Origin: Mesoflavibacter profundi
GTDB taxonomy: Bacteria; Bacteroidota; Bacteroidia; Flavobacteriales; Flavobacteriaceae
Assembly (NCBI RefSeq): GCF_014764305.1
Contig: NZ_CP061703.1
Span: 2,076,800 to 2,140,799 of the forward strand
Reading direction: 5' to 3'
Length of the DNA stretch: 64,000 nucleotides
Shown here piece by piece: positions 25,384-35,100 of the stretch. A program made the position numbers and the translations under genes. Position 1 is the first letter of the stretch. Each line of letters opens with the position of its first letter. Under the pieces are notes generated by a model, which saw only the letters and a list, made by a program, of their open reading frames with translations, ran no database searches and had not been told where the DNA came from.

Positions 25384-26088
25384 TAAATGTAATCCACATT
25401 CTGTTTTTGGATTGTTGTTCCATCGTCCAGATCGATCTTCTCCTGGAACAGTACAATGTTTACAACCAATAGAGTTATAACCTTTTTCTACTAAAGGATG
25501 AAAAGGTAGTTGATGCTCTTTAATAAAAGCATCTCTTTCTTCTTTAGTGACATCTAGTAAAGGATAAAATTTTAAAATATCGCCTCTTAATTCAAAAATA
25601 TCTAAAGTTGCTCTATGATCACTTTGCCACTTCATTAATCCAGAAACCCAAATTTTATATTGGTTTTTGATTAAATCTAAAGGTTTAACCTTATTTATAG
25701 AGCAGCAAAAATCTGGGTTTTTTCTCCAAGTTTCATCTTTAGAGGTAAACTCATGTTCTTCTTTTACAGCACCAATAGAAATAACATTTAAATTGTATTT
25801 TTCTTCAAGCTGTTGTTTATAATTTAAAGTCTCTTCAAAATGATATCCAGTATCAATAAAATATACTTTTTGATTTGTATTAATATCAGATATAATTTTT
25901 AATAAAAAAGCTGAAGTTGCTGCAAAAGAGCTGGTAAGCATTATGTCTTTAATATCAAAATCTTTATACAACTGTATAATTCTTTCATTAACAGTTAATG
26001 CTTTATACTTTTTATTTAGGACTTTAATTTCTTCTTCAGTAATAGAAGGTTTTACTATAACTTGAGGAGTAGTTTCAAACATATTCAA
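25381..26088 (-). CDS. cysH: Adenylyl-sulfate/phosphoadenylyl-sulfate reductase
   Basis: 235 residues. The PP-loop-like SSFAATSA, the IDTGYHF motif, and the C-terminal ECGLHL with catalytic Cys231 define the family. Cys128-Cys129 and Cys209-x-x-Cys212 form the CC...CxxC signature of [4Fe-4S] enzymes that reduce APS rather than PAPS. It yields sulfite for cysteine synthesis. No other sulfate genes are nearby. The first sulfur-binding pattern is complete, so the enzyme should be active. Confidence 0.9.
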   Translation of the reverse strand: MNMFETTPQVIVKPSITEEEIKVLNKKYKALTVNERIIQLYKDFDIKDIMLTSSFAATSAFLLKIISDINTNQKVYFIDTGYHFEETLNYKQQLEEKYNLNVISIGAVKEEHEFTSKDETWRKNPDFCCSINKVKPLDLIKNQYKIWVSGLMKWQSDHRATLDIFELRGDILKFYPLLDVTKEERDAFIKEHQLPFHPLVEKGYNSIGCKHCTVPGEDRSGRWNNNPKTECGLHL

Positions 26089-26118
26089 TCTTTCAAAGTT
26101 TGCAAGATAAGATTAATT

Positions 26119-26442
26119 TTAGTTTTCGTTATTTTTATTTGGTTTTTTAAACGTTTTTTTTGGTTTAAACGACTTTGGTTTTGAAGCGTTTGAAGGTTTG
26201 TCCTTAGAATTATTTTCTTTTTTAGGCATTGGTCCACGCAAATGAATAATTAAGCCATTTAAAAAATTACGTAATATTTGATCACCACATTCTACATAAT
26301 TAGGATGGTCTTCGCGTCTAAAAAATGCACTTAATTCAGATTTTGTTATTCTAAAATCTACTAATGCTAAAATCTCTACGATGTCTGTATCTTTAAGTTT
26401 ATGCGCGACTCTTAGTTTTTTAAATATATCGTTATTTGTCAT
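26119..26442 (-). CDS. DUF1456 (YehS-like) half-length protein with basic tail
   Basis: 107 residues. Residues 1-70 (NDIFKKLRVAHKLKDTDI and DHPNYVECGDQILRNFLNGL) match one repeat of DUF1456, most like the second repeat of the two-repeat E. coli YehS. A Lys/Pro/Asn-rich tail (71-107) follows and may bind nucleic acid or a surface. Function of the family is unknown. It stands between cysH and the TerB-like gene. Confidence 0.7.
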   Translation of the reverse strand: MTNNDIFKKLRVAHKLKDTDIVEILALVDFRITKSELSAFFRREDHPNYVECGDQILRNFLNGLIIHLRGPMPKKENNSKDKPSNASKPKSFKPKKTFKKPNKNNEN

Positions 26443-26610
26443 GTTTAATTAATTGAAAATCAATAAGTAATAATGGTGTTTTTATTTGTAGACAGATAAA
26501 ATGCCTTAAAATTAGGTGTAAAGCTACTCATTTTTCGATAAGTGGCACAGTTTTGACGACCATAAAAAATCACTTTTAGTTAACTTTATACAGCTAAAAA
26601 AGAAACTGTT

Positions 26611-27012
26611 ATGACTAATCGTGTTGAAAAATTAAGCTTGCTATCTGAAATGATTGCATTTGCAAAAGGAGATACAAATCTTAAGCCTATAGAATTTAAT
26701 TTTTTATTAGCTGTAGCTAAGCAATTAGAAGTTTCTAGAGAAGATTTTGATTATTTGATTTCTAATCCTATAAATGGAATAGTATTAAAATCTCATAGCG
26801 AACGCATTGTACAATTTCATAGATTAGTTTTATTAGCACATTTAGATAGTAAACGATCGGGTAAAGATGAAGCCAAACTTTTTAATTACGGATTAAAAAT
26901 GGGATTAAACCATGAATCTATAATGCGAGTATTATACTTAATGGATGGTTTTCCTGATAGAGTTGTTCCTGCCGAAGTACTAATAGATATTTTTAGAACA
27001 CAGTACAATTAA
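26611..27012 (+). CDS. TerB-like helical protein
   Basis: 133 residues, wholly alpha-helical and composed of the KLSLLSEMIAFAKGD ... EFNFLLAVAKQL ... KDEAKLFNYGLKMGL pattern seen in TerB/DjlA-N domains. Relatives are sometimes labelled excinuclease ABC subunit B only because of position beside uvrB, which is misleading. Function unknown. The stop shares TTAA with the uvrB stop on the other strand. Confidence 0.6.
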   Translation: MTNRVEKLSLLSEMIAFAKGDTNLKPIEFNFLLAVAKQLEVSREDFDYLISNPINGIVLKSHSERIVQFHRLVLLAHLDSKRSGKDEAKLFNYGLKMGLNHESIMRVLYLMDGFPDRVVPAEVLIDIFRTQYN

Positions 27013-29012
27013 TTTTTTAATGATTCTAGCTGGTCTTGATACGATTTAATTTCATCACGAAGTTGCGCAGCGACAATAAAATCTAGAGCTTTTGCTGCTT
27101 GCTCCATTAGTTTTCTTTTTTCTTTTATCTTTTTCTCTAAATCTGGCTTTGTTAAATATTTACTTTCTGGTTCAGCTGCTTTTGCAGCTTCCAATTCGTA
27201 ACTATAAGTACTAACTGAATTTTTAGCTAAAACGCTATCTAAGCTTTTATTTAAGGCTTTTGGTGTGATGTTGTTTTTAGTATTGTAAGTAATCTGTTTT
27301 TGGCGTCTGTATTCGGTTTCATCAATAGTTTGTTGCATACTATTGGTAATTTTATCGGCATACATTATTGCTTTTCCGTTAAGGTTACGTGCAGCACGAC
27401 CAACAGTTTGGGTTAAAGATCTATTAGATCTTAAAAATCCTTCTTTATCGGCATCTAAAATAGCAACTAAAGATACCTCTGGTAAGTCTAAACCTTCACG
27501 AAGCAAGTTTACACCAACCAATACATCAAATAAGCCTTTACGTAAATCTTGCATAATTTCAACACGTTCTAAAGTATCTACATCACTATGTATGTAGCGT
27601 ACACGTATTTGGATTCGGCTTAAGTATTTAGTTAATTCTTCAGCCATTCTTTTGGTTAATGTGGTGACTAACGTGCGCTCGTCTTTTTCTACACGTTGCT
27701 GGATTTCTTCAATTAAATCATCAATTTGATTTAAGCTTGGTCTTACCTCGATAATTGGATCTAATAAACCTGTTGGTCTAATTACTTGTTCTACGTAAAC
27801 ACCATCTGTTTTTTCTAGCTCGTAATCTGCTGGCGTTGCAGATACATAAATCACTTGATTTTGTAATGCTTCAAACTCTTCAAACTTTAAAGGTCTGTTA
27901 TCCATTGCAGCAGGTAATCTAAAACCATATTCTACCAAATTTTCTTTACGACTTCTATCTCCGCCATACATCGCGTGAACTTGAGAAATAGTAACGTGAC
28001 TTTCGTCTACAACCATTAAATAATCATCAGGAAAATAATCTAATAAACAGAACGGACGTGTACCAGGCTCACGACCATCTAAGTATCTTGAGTAGTTTTC
28101 TATACCAGAACAATAGCCTAATTCTCTAATCATTTCTAGGTCAAATTCGGTACGTTCTTTTAAACGTTTAGCTTCAAGGTGTTTGCCAATATCTTTAAAA
28201 TAATCGTGTTGCTTGACTAAATCGTCTTGAATTTGTCTAATCGCACCTTGTAACACATCTGGCGATGTTACAAACATATTGGCAGGATAAATATTTAAAC
28301 GATCGTAATGTTCTATGACTTCGTTAGTTTGAATATTGAACTGTTCGATATCTTCAATTTCGTCACCAAAAAAGTGAATTCTAAACGCATCATCTGCATA
28401 ACTTGGGAAAATATCTACGGTATCTCCTTTAATTCTGAAATTACCATGTCTAAAATCGGCTTCGGTACGTGAATACAGACTTTGCACTAACATATGAAGT
28501 AATTTTGTACGCGAAATTTCTTGATCGACTTCTAAAGTGATTACGTTTTTTTGAAATTCAATTGGATTTCCAATACCATACAAACACGATACAGATGCAA
28601 CAACCAAAACATCACGTCTACCAGACAGTAAAGACGATGTTGTGCTTAGTCGCATTTTTTCTATTTCTTCATTAATAGATAAGTCTTTTTCTATGTAAAC
28701 TCCAGATGTTGGTATATAAGCTTCTGGTTGATAATAATCATAGTAAGAGACAAAATATTCAACAGCGTTATCGGGGAAAAACTGTTTAAATTCAGAATAC
28801 AATTGTGCTGCTAACGTCTTATTGTGTGCTAAAACTAAAGTAGGTTTTTGCACTTCTTTTATTACGTTAGCTACCGTAAAGGTTTTACCAGAACCAGTAA
28901 CACCAAGTAAGGTTTGGTATTTCTCGTTACTATCTAAACCGTCGACTAATTGTTTTATAGCTTGTGGTTGATCACCAGTTGGCTCAAATTCTGATTTTAT
29001 ATTGAATTTCAT
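27009..29012 (-). CDS. uvrB: UvrABC system protein B
   Basis: 667 residues. Walker A GVTGSGKT (37-44), the beta-hairpin motif YFVSYYDYYQPEAYIP, DESHVT (Walker B/DExx-like), helicase motifs V and VI (LLREGLDLPEV, QTVGRAARN) and a C-terminal UVR domain (about 625-660) that binds UvrC are all in place. It is the damage-verification helicase of nucleotide excision repair. uvrA and uvrC are absent from the window. Confidence 0.96.
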   Translation of the reverse strand: MKFNIKSEFEPTGDQPQAIKQLVDGLDSNEKYQTLLGVTGSGKTFTVANVIKEVQKPTLVLAHNKTLAAQLYSEFKQFFPDNAVEYFVSYYDYYQPEAYIPTSGVYIEKDLSINEEIEKMRLSTTSSLLSGRRDVLVVASVSCLYGIGNPIEFQKNVITLEVDQEISRTKLLHMLVQSLYSRTEADFRHGNFRIKGDTVDIFPSYADDAFRIHFFGDEIEDIEQFNIQTNEVIEHYDRLNIYPANMFVTSPDVLQGAIRQIQDDLVKQHDYFKDIGKHLEAKRLKERTEFDLEMIRELGYCSGIENYSRYLDGREPGTRPFCLLDYFPDDYLMVVDESHVTISQVHAMYGGDRSRKENLVEYGFRLPAAMDNRPLKFEEFEALQNQVIYVSATPADYELEKTDGVYVEQVIRPTGLLDPIIEVRPSLNQIDDLIEEIQQRVEKDERTLVTTLTKRMAEELTKYLSRIQIRVRYIHSDVDTLERVEIMQDLRKGLFDVLVGVNLLREGLDLPEVSLVAILDADKEGFLRSNRSLTQTVGRAARNLNGKAIMYADKITNSMQQTIDETEYRRQKQITYNTKNNITPKALNKSLDSVLAKNSVSTYSYELEAAKAAEPESKYLTKPDLEKKIKEKRKLMEQAAKALDFIVAAQLRDEIKSYQDQLESLKN

Positions 29013-29080
29013 CTTGTAAAATTACTGAATAATAATCAGATTTTTATTTAAAGGAAGGTTAAGAATACAAGTTTGTTTTA

Positions 29081-29444
29081 GATTCCTGCCTGCGCAGGAA
29101 TGACAAGGATTATTAATATTAAATAATGGCAATATAACGTAACTGTTGAATAGTAAAACTTGTTATCTTAAAGTGTTTAACTTTGAATCGATCTATAAAA
29201 ATTGTGCAGGAATGACAAGGTTTGCTAATATTGAAAAATACCATAAGTACGTAACAAGTAAATAATAAAACCTTAGATTCATAAAAAGTTTAAATGATAA
29301 ACGTTTGGTTATTCATGCGTAGCAATAACAGTTTTTACTAAAATTAGAAAATTTCATTAGTACCTAACTTAGTAAATGATAAAACTTTTTTTATCTTAAA
29401 GTTAAAATTAGAATTGCACTGTCATTCCTGCGCAGGCAGGAATC
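29081..29444. repeat. Segment bounded by perfect 25-bp inverted repeats
   Basis: The 25 bases at 29081-29105 occur as an exact reverse complement at 29420-29444, with 314 bases between. Each arm contains the 10-bp palindrome CCTGCGCAGG and can itself fold into a hairpin. The arms are far richer in GC than their surroundings. The right arm ends 20 bases before the GIY-YIG gene. This is the content of the 452-base gap between uvrB and that gene. Confidence 0.85.
29096..29415 (+). repeat. Three degenerate tandem copies of about 112 bp
   Basis: CAGGAATGACAAGG at 29096 recurs exactly at 29207 (offset 111), and a decayed form (TAGCAATAACAGTT) lies at 29320 (offset 113). After each come similarly ordered segments such as CTAATATT-, GTAACA-/GTAACT-like and AATAATAAAAC-/AATGATAAAAC-like words. 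The inverted-repeat segment thus looks built from three old copies. Confidence 0.55.
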
Positions 29445-29464
29445 TATCTTGAGAAAATAATATT

Positions 29465-29776
29465 ATGTTTAAAACTCAACATCAATACTATTTGTATATA
29501 ATTAGTAATAAGCATAACAGTACTCTATACATAGGAGTTACTAACGATTTAGAAAGAAGAATGTTTGAACATAAAAATAAATTAGTCGAAGGTTTTAGCT
29601 CTAAATATGGATTAGATAAATTAATTTATTTTGAAATATATCAATATGTTAATGACGCGATAAAAAGGGAAAAGAATATGAAGAAATGGAAACGACAATG
29701 GAAAATTAATCTAGTTGAAAAAGATAATCCTAATTGGGAAGATCTTTCAAAAGATTGGACTTGGTCGGTAAATTAG
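29465..29776 (+). CDS. Small GIY-YIG endonuclease family protein
   Basis: 103 residues, a single GIY-YIG domain: YLYII (9-13) and LYIGVT (21-26) in place of GIY and YIG, R31/R32, the His at 36, and the AIKREKNMKKWKRQWK helix (key part IKREKNMKKW) typical of the short COG2827 proteins. No DNA-binding module is fused. Such proteins are abundant and often near palindromic repeats; substrate and role are unknown. An inverted-repeat segment ends 20 bases upstream. Confidence 0.85.
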   Translation: MFKTQHQYYLYIISNKHNSTLYIGVTNDLERRMFEHKNKLVEGFSSKYGLDKLIYFEIYQYVNDAIKREKNMKKWKRQWKINLVEKDNPNWEDLSKDWTWSVN

Positions 29777-29806
29777 AATTGTATCTGATTAATAATCAAA
29801 AAAATA

Positions 29807-32134
29807 TTAACGTTTTAAAGTAAAATGACTTCTATAGCTTCTACCATTTGCATCTGTAAAAACAAACCAATAATCGTTAGTTGGAAGTAGTTGTCCTTTA
29901 AAAGTACCATTCCATCCTTGACTTAATGGATTAAGTTGGTGCAAAAGTTTACCATAGCGATCAAAAATTTTAATATCTACATCCGAATTAAATGCTTCTG
30001 AAACGCCATAAGGTTTCCAAAAATCATTTACACCATCGTTGTTAGGTGTAAAATATTTAGGAAAACCAATGATAGCAATAGTTTGCTCAACGGTTTGGCA
30101 GCCATTAATTTCTGTAACATAAATAGTATGTAAACCAGCTGTTACATTTGTAAACACATTGCTGTCTTGGTATGGTAAATTGTCTATAGCAAAGTTAAAC
30201 GCGCCTGTGTTTTGTAAATTAACAGTTACAATATTGTTATTAGAAAAATCTGTATAATCTATACTTTCTATTATTGGCGCTTCTATTGGGTTAACCGTAA
30301 TCGTTCTAGAATTAAAACAACCGTTTGGATCTGTAATTATTACGGTATATATACCTATTTCATTTACATCTATAAAACTTGTGTTTACACCAGTATCTAC
30401 ACCATTTAATAACCATTGGTAATAATAATTGCTAGGCGAATCGTTTAAAACGCCACCATAAAGCGTAATAGTTTCAGGGTAATTATTAAGGCAGTAATCT
30501 AAAGTTTCATCTGTTTGTACTTGTGGTGTATACAAAACAGATAATTCTAATTCTGTAACTGCATAACAACTATTGTTTTGGTTGGTAACTTTAATGTAAA
30601 TGGTTTGAAAATTAGCAACTGTATTCTGATAATTTAATGATAGCGGATTGTTTTCCGCGAAAGCGTTATCTAAACTGTCGTAAAACGTAATAGTTGAATT
30701 TGCTGGAACCGAATTTTCAACTTGCGTTTGGATTTGTGTTAAATCAAAGGTTGTAAAACCATCAATTGTATCTTGGTCACATTCATCTAAAGTATAAACC
30801 GGTAATGTGTTATTAGAAATGCTTAAATCTATTTGTGCGATAGAAGTACAATTACTTTGATTACTAGCTACTAATGCGTAGACTGTTTGATTAATTTGGG
30901 TATTATCAAAACTTTGAGGATTTTGAATTTCGTTAACTTGTAATTCTGCATCATTAAGCGAAACATAATAATTTGCTACGTAATAGTCGCTATTATTATT
31001 AATAATTGTTTGATCTGCATTTGTTAAATTAAACGTCGTAAATCCATCTTGATTGATATCGCAATTAGTAATTGATGTGTCTATTGCAGTAGGTTCATTA
31101 AATTGTTCTATTACAACTTCTCCGTAAGAAATACAGCCTGAATTTAAAGTCACTTCTACATTATATAATCCAGGAGTATCTACGTTGTAAGTAGAAGATG
31201 TTTCTGGTTGTAAATCGTTGTCTTTATACCATCTAAAACTACTAGCATTTACTTGAGACGCATCTAAAGTAACTGTATCATTTTCGCATAAAGCATTGTT
31301 AGTCTCTTGAAGTAAGTTAGGACCAAGATCTGTATATAATTCAAAACTACTAGCTTCTAAAAAAACAGCAGAATCATATCTGTAGTTTTGCTCGTCTGCA
31401 ATTACTAATTTTACCTCGTAAGTTTGATTTGGAGTCGTGTTAGCAATTGCAGTTAAAACAGCAGTTTGACCGTTAAAATTTATAGGTGCATTGCTATTAT
31501 TCCAACTTCCAAAATACGCTTGATTTTCTTCTTGACAAGCACCAGGAATTCCAGGATGAACTGTAGTGACTTTAACAGGTGTATTTGTATTAGGTACTAA
31601 CGCAATATTCTCATATTGTTGCGTACCAGTTGGCCTAATTAAAAATCCAAATAAATCGGAATATTGGCAAGTACTAGAATTACCTTCTTGATATTCTTCT
31701 GAAGCAAATAAATATCTAAAACTAATTTGATTAGCAGGCGCAGTAAACTCAAACTCGATTATTGTAGCGTTTAATGTATTGGTTTCGTTAAGGATTTGTT
31801 CTAAATCAGGATCACCATTCCAGTTATTAGCATCGTCATCACTTAAAGTTGTATTTGGACCATTTACATTAGAAAGTTTTCCTGTACTTAAAACAATACC
31901 ACTTTGAAACGGAAAAGAAGAGCCATTACTATCAAAATAACCATAACTTAAATCATTGGTAGAAAAATTGCCGCCAACGACATTAGTAACATTAACATTA
32001 CTAATACAAGAATTGCCAATTAACACATCTTCAATTAGTTGTTGCGCAGAGTAAGTTGTCCAATCTGTAGTCACATTTTGTGATGATACTAGATTTGCAC
32101 ATAAAAACAATAAGCAGATTACAGTAAGTCTCAT
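29807..32134 (-). CDS. Choice-of-anchor L protein with T9SS type B sorting domain (2 repeats)
   Basis: 775 residues when started at 32134 (MRLTVICLLFLCANLVSSQ, a good signal peptide); an in-frame ATG at 32155 overlaps the -7 box and is rejected. Domains: choice-of-anchor L about 20-250 (YGYFDSNGSSFPFQSGIVLSTG includes this, key part SGIVLSTG; FRYLFASEEYQE), Ig-like, two CDxDxDGFTTFDL repeats of about 90 residues, Ig-like, then T9SS type B C-terminal domain (YFTPNNDGVNDFW, IFDRYGKLL, FTLKR). It should be exported through the outer membrane and attached to the surface or released. Confidence 0.88.
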   Translation of the reverse strand: MRLTVICLLFLCANLVSSQNVTTDWTTYSAQQLIEDVLIGNSCISNVNVTNVVGGNFSTNDLSYGYFDSNGSSFPFQSGIVLSTGKLSNVNGPNTTLSDDDANNWNGDPDLEQILNETNTLNATIIEFEFTAPANQISFRYLFASEEYQEGNSSTCQYSDLFGFLIRPTGTQQYENIALVPNTNTPVKVTTVHPGIPGACQEENQAYFGSWNNSNAPINFNGQTAVLTAIANTTPNQTYEVKLVIADEQNYRYDSAVFLEASSFELYTDLGPNLLQETNNALCENDTVTLDASQVNASSFRWYKDNDLQPETSSTYNVDTPGLYNVEVTLNSGCISYGEVVIEQFNEPTAIDTSITNCDINQDGFTTFNLTNADQTIINNNSDYYVANYYVSLNDAELQVNEIQNPQSFDNTQINQTVYALVASNQSNCTSIAQIDLSISNNTLPVYTLDECDQDTIDGFTTFDLTQIQTQVENSVPANSTITFYDSLDNAFAENNPLSLNYQNTVANFQTIYIKVTNQNNSCYAVTELELSVLYTPQVQTDETLDYCLNNYPETITLYGGVLNDSPSNYYYQWLLNGVDTGVNTSFIDVNEIGIYTVIITDPNGCFNSRTITVNPIEAPIIESIDYTDFSNNNIVTVNLQNTGAFNFAIDNLPYQDSNVFTNVTAGLHTIYVTEINGCQTVEQTIAIIGFPKYFTPNNDGVNDFWKPYGVSEAFNSDVDIKIFDRYGKLLHQLNPLSQGWNGTFKGQLLPTNDYWFVFTDANGRSYRSHFTLKR

Positions 32135-32152
32135 ACATTTACAAATGGCATG

Positions 32153-32160
32153 CAAAGGTA
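32153..32160 (-). promoter_or_regulatory. -7 box that decides the start of the 775-residue T9SS protein
   Basis: Minus strand TACCTTTG, full consensus. Predicted transcription begins near 32146, after the upstream in-frame ATG at 32155 and 12 bases before the ATG at 32134. Confidence 0.5.
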
Positions 32161-32194
32161 CGGAACTATTCTAATTTTTAACAGTTAATATATG

Positions 32195-35100
32195 TTAAAG
32201 CTTTAAGGTAAAGTGTCCTTTTACTTGAAACTCTATACTTCCTTTTTTAACATTAGCAACATACCAATAGTCTGTTGTAGGCATAACATTACCATTGTAT
32301 GTTCCGTCCCAACCAGGCGAAGCATGTGTAAGTGTTTTAAGAAGTTTACCATAACGGTCAAAAATGTAAACAATTGTACCTTCTAGTTGTTCTACACCAG
32401 TAATATGCCAAGTATCAAAATACCCATCGTTATTTGGTGTAACAAATTTAGGAATGTCTATAATTACAATGTCTTTTGAAGTTGAATTACAACCGTTTAA
32501 ATCTATCACTGTAATAGTATGTGGACCAATTGGTACATTGTAAAAGAAATTAGATTCTTGTGGATCATTATCGTCAAATTGATATAGATAATCACCAATT
32601 CCTGAAACTTCTACAGTTACATTATTAGGATCTGAAAAATCTACAGTTTCTGTAAATTCTATGGTTGCTGCTTCAGATTCTGAAACACTAAAGGTTGTAG
32701 ATGTACTACATCCAAATTGTGTGGTCACTGTAACAGAATAGGTTCCGACTTGTAAAACTTCTATGTAAGAACTTGTGCTTCCTGTTGACCATAAATAACT
32801 ATCTGTAGCAACATTGGTCTCTGCAGAAACTAGTAATGGTAAATCATCAAGACAAAGCACTTGATCTTCTATATCTACTTCTGGTTTACGATTTACAATT
32901 GTTGTAAAACTGGTAGTAGAGTAGCAGTTTGTCGTGTTGTTTTCAATTCTAATAAAATAAGGCGTTCCGTTTTCTGTTGTTACGTTTAAATCACTTAAAG
33001 CGTTTTGATTGTTGTCTGCATCAGATTGAGATTCGTGATAACTTACCGTAAAATTAGATGCATTTTGACTGCCTAAGACTATAGCTGTTTGCACACTTAA
33101 ATCAAAGTTTGCAATAAAGTCGTAATCGTCGTCACAAGTCTGTAAATCTTGTATGGTATTAGCAGTTGGTAAAGGATTTGCTGTTAAAGTAAGTGGTTCT
33201 ATATTAAAACAATCGCTACCTGTAAAATTAGCACGTAAATAGATGTTTTGACTACCAACATTATACGTGTAATTAGTGTTTAACATATTTTGTTGAAGTT
33301 GTGCATCGTTAAGTGTTGCGTAAAATTCTGAAACAATAGATTGTGTTGTGTCAATTAATTCTGGCAACGCATCGTTTAAATTGTAGGTGAAAGATGCATC
33401 TTCGCAAATTTGAATACTTACATTGGGATTAATTACTGGCGGAACTTCAACAATTAATTCTAAAGGAATTTCTGCATAACAATTAGAAACCGTATTTACG
33501 ACTTTAATAAATACTGTTTGCGGATTTACCGTATTTGTGAAATTTTGAGGATTTGAAATTTGATTTATCCCTTGTTCTAATTCTAATGAATCTGTGTAAT
33601 ACTCGATTACCGTATTGTTTTGACGGATTGGTAATACTTCAACTTCAGAAACAGTTAAATCAAAAGTTGAAAAACCATCTGTATCATCATCGCAAGTTTC
33701 TAAAGCACTAGGCATGTTTGTTAATGGTACTTGAATTACATTGAATTCGAAACTAGCAATACCTTTACAATACGTTCCATTGTCTACTACTGCAAATAAT
33801 TCTTGCGGATTTTGTGTATTACTAAATGTTGAAATTGGTAACGGATTAACTTCATTTTCTGCATCAGTAAGCGATTCGTAATAATTTACAATTAATGTTT
33901 CTGGAGAACCTTGTATAATCTCTGCAGTTACTGTATTTAAATCAAAAGTTTCTGATCCGTCATTAGTCACATCGTCACAAACAAAAACATCCGTTGGTGC
34001 ATTGTAAATAGGGTACGATCCAACGACTATATCAAACGATGAAGTCCCATAACAACTATTGTCTGTTAAGTTTTGTACTCTAACATAAATAGTTTGAGGC
34101 GAAGATGTATTTTGGTATGCAACCGTTTTATCTATTGGAGCAATATTGTCTATAGCGTTTTGAGCAGTTTCAAAATACAAAACTTCTTTACCTGTTTGAC
34201 CGTTTAAAATTTCGGCATCTTTATCTTGGAAGATAAAATCTGCTATTTGGTTACCATCGGTTTCGCAATTAGTATAGGTAGAAATGTTAGGGAAAACAGG
34301 TAAGGTATTTACAATAATTTCAAAGGGTTGTACAGCATAACAACCAGTAGTTGTATTTTCTACTCTACAAAATATGGTTTGTGTATCTGCATTATAATTT
34401 AATGTGTTAGTAATAGCGTTATTGCTAGCATCTGCATCATTTTGAGATGTGTGAAAAGTTATTGTGCGGTTAGTTGTATCGCTCACAATTTCGGCAATTT
34501 TAGCATCTAAATCTACTATGTACATACCATCTTGATCGTCGTCACAAATAACAATATCTGAAGGTTGCATAATGGTTGGAGCAGGCAAAACTTCAATATT
34601 AATTGAAGAAATTGCGTAACAACTAGTATTTGTGTTTTGTACTCTAACGTAAAGTGTTAAAGGATTAGTTGGATTATTATAAAATGCTGGTAAAATATTA
34701 GCATTATTATCGGCATCGGTTTGGGTTTCAAAATAACTTACATAAGGATTAGGTACACCAGTTCCAGCGTAAGCATCAAAACTTGAAAGTTCTATGCTTG
34801 TAAATCCATCGTCGTCGGTATCGCAGTAATATTGTGTGTCTGTAAGTGAAATGTCAAATCCTTCATTGATATGTAAAAATATACTTGCAAAATGCGTACA
34901 AGTAGAGCTGTTTAAGGTTATAAATAATTCGGTTGGATTTGTAGTAATCGTATATAAAACAGATTGGTCTATAGCGTTTGTACCGTTAGTTTGATCGGTT
35001 TCGGTTTCGTAAAAATCTATAGTTACATTCTCTAAGTCGTTAATAATTTCTATCCCAACTTGTTGTAAATCAAAATCCACAATACCATCATTACTAGCAT

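Noticed and set aside
26611-27012. Excinuclease ABC subunit B fragment
   Set aside because: All-helical TerB-like protein with no helicase motif; the label would come only from the neighbouring uvrB.
29081-29444. CRISPR array or insertion sequence
   Set aside because: Only two perfect arms in inverted order and three decayed direct copies, no regular spacers, no transposase frame and no target-site duplication that I can see.
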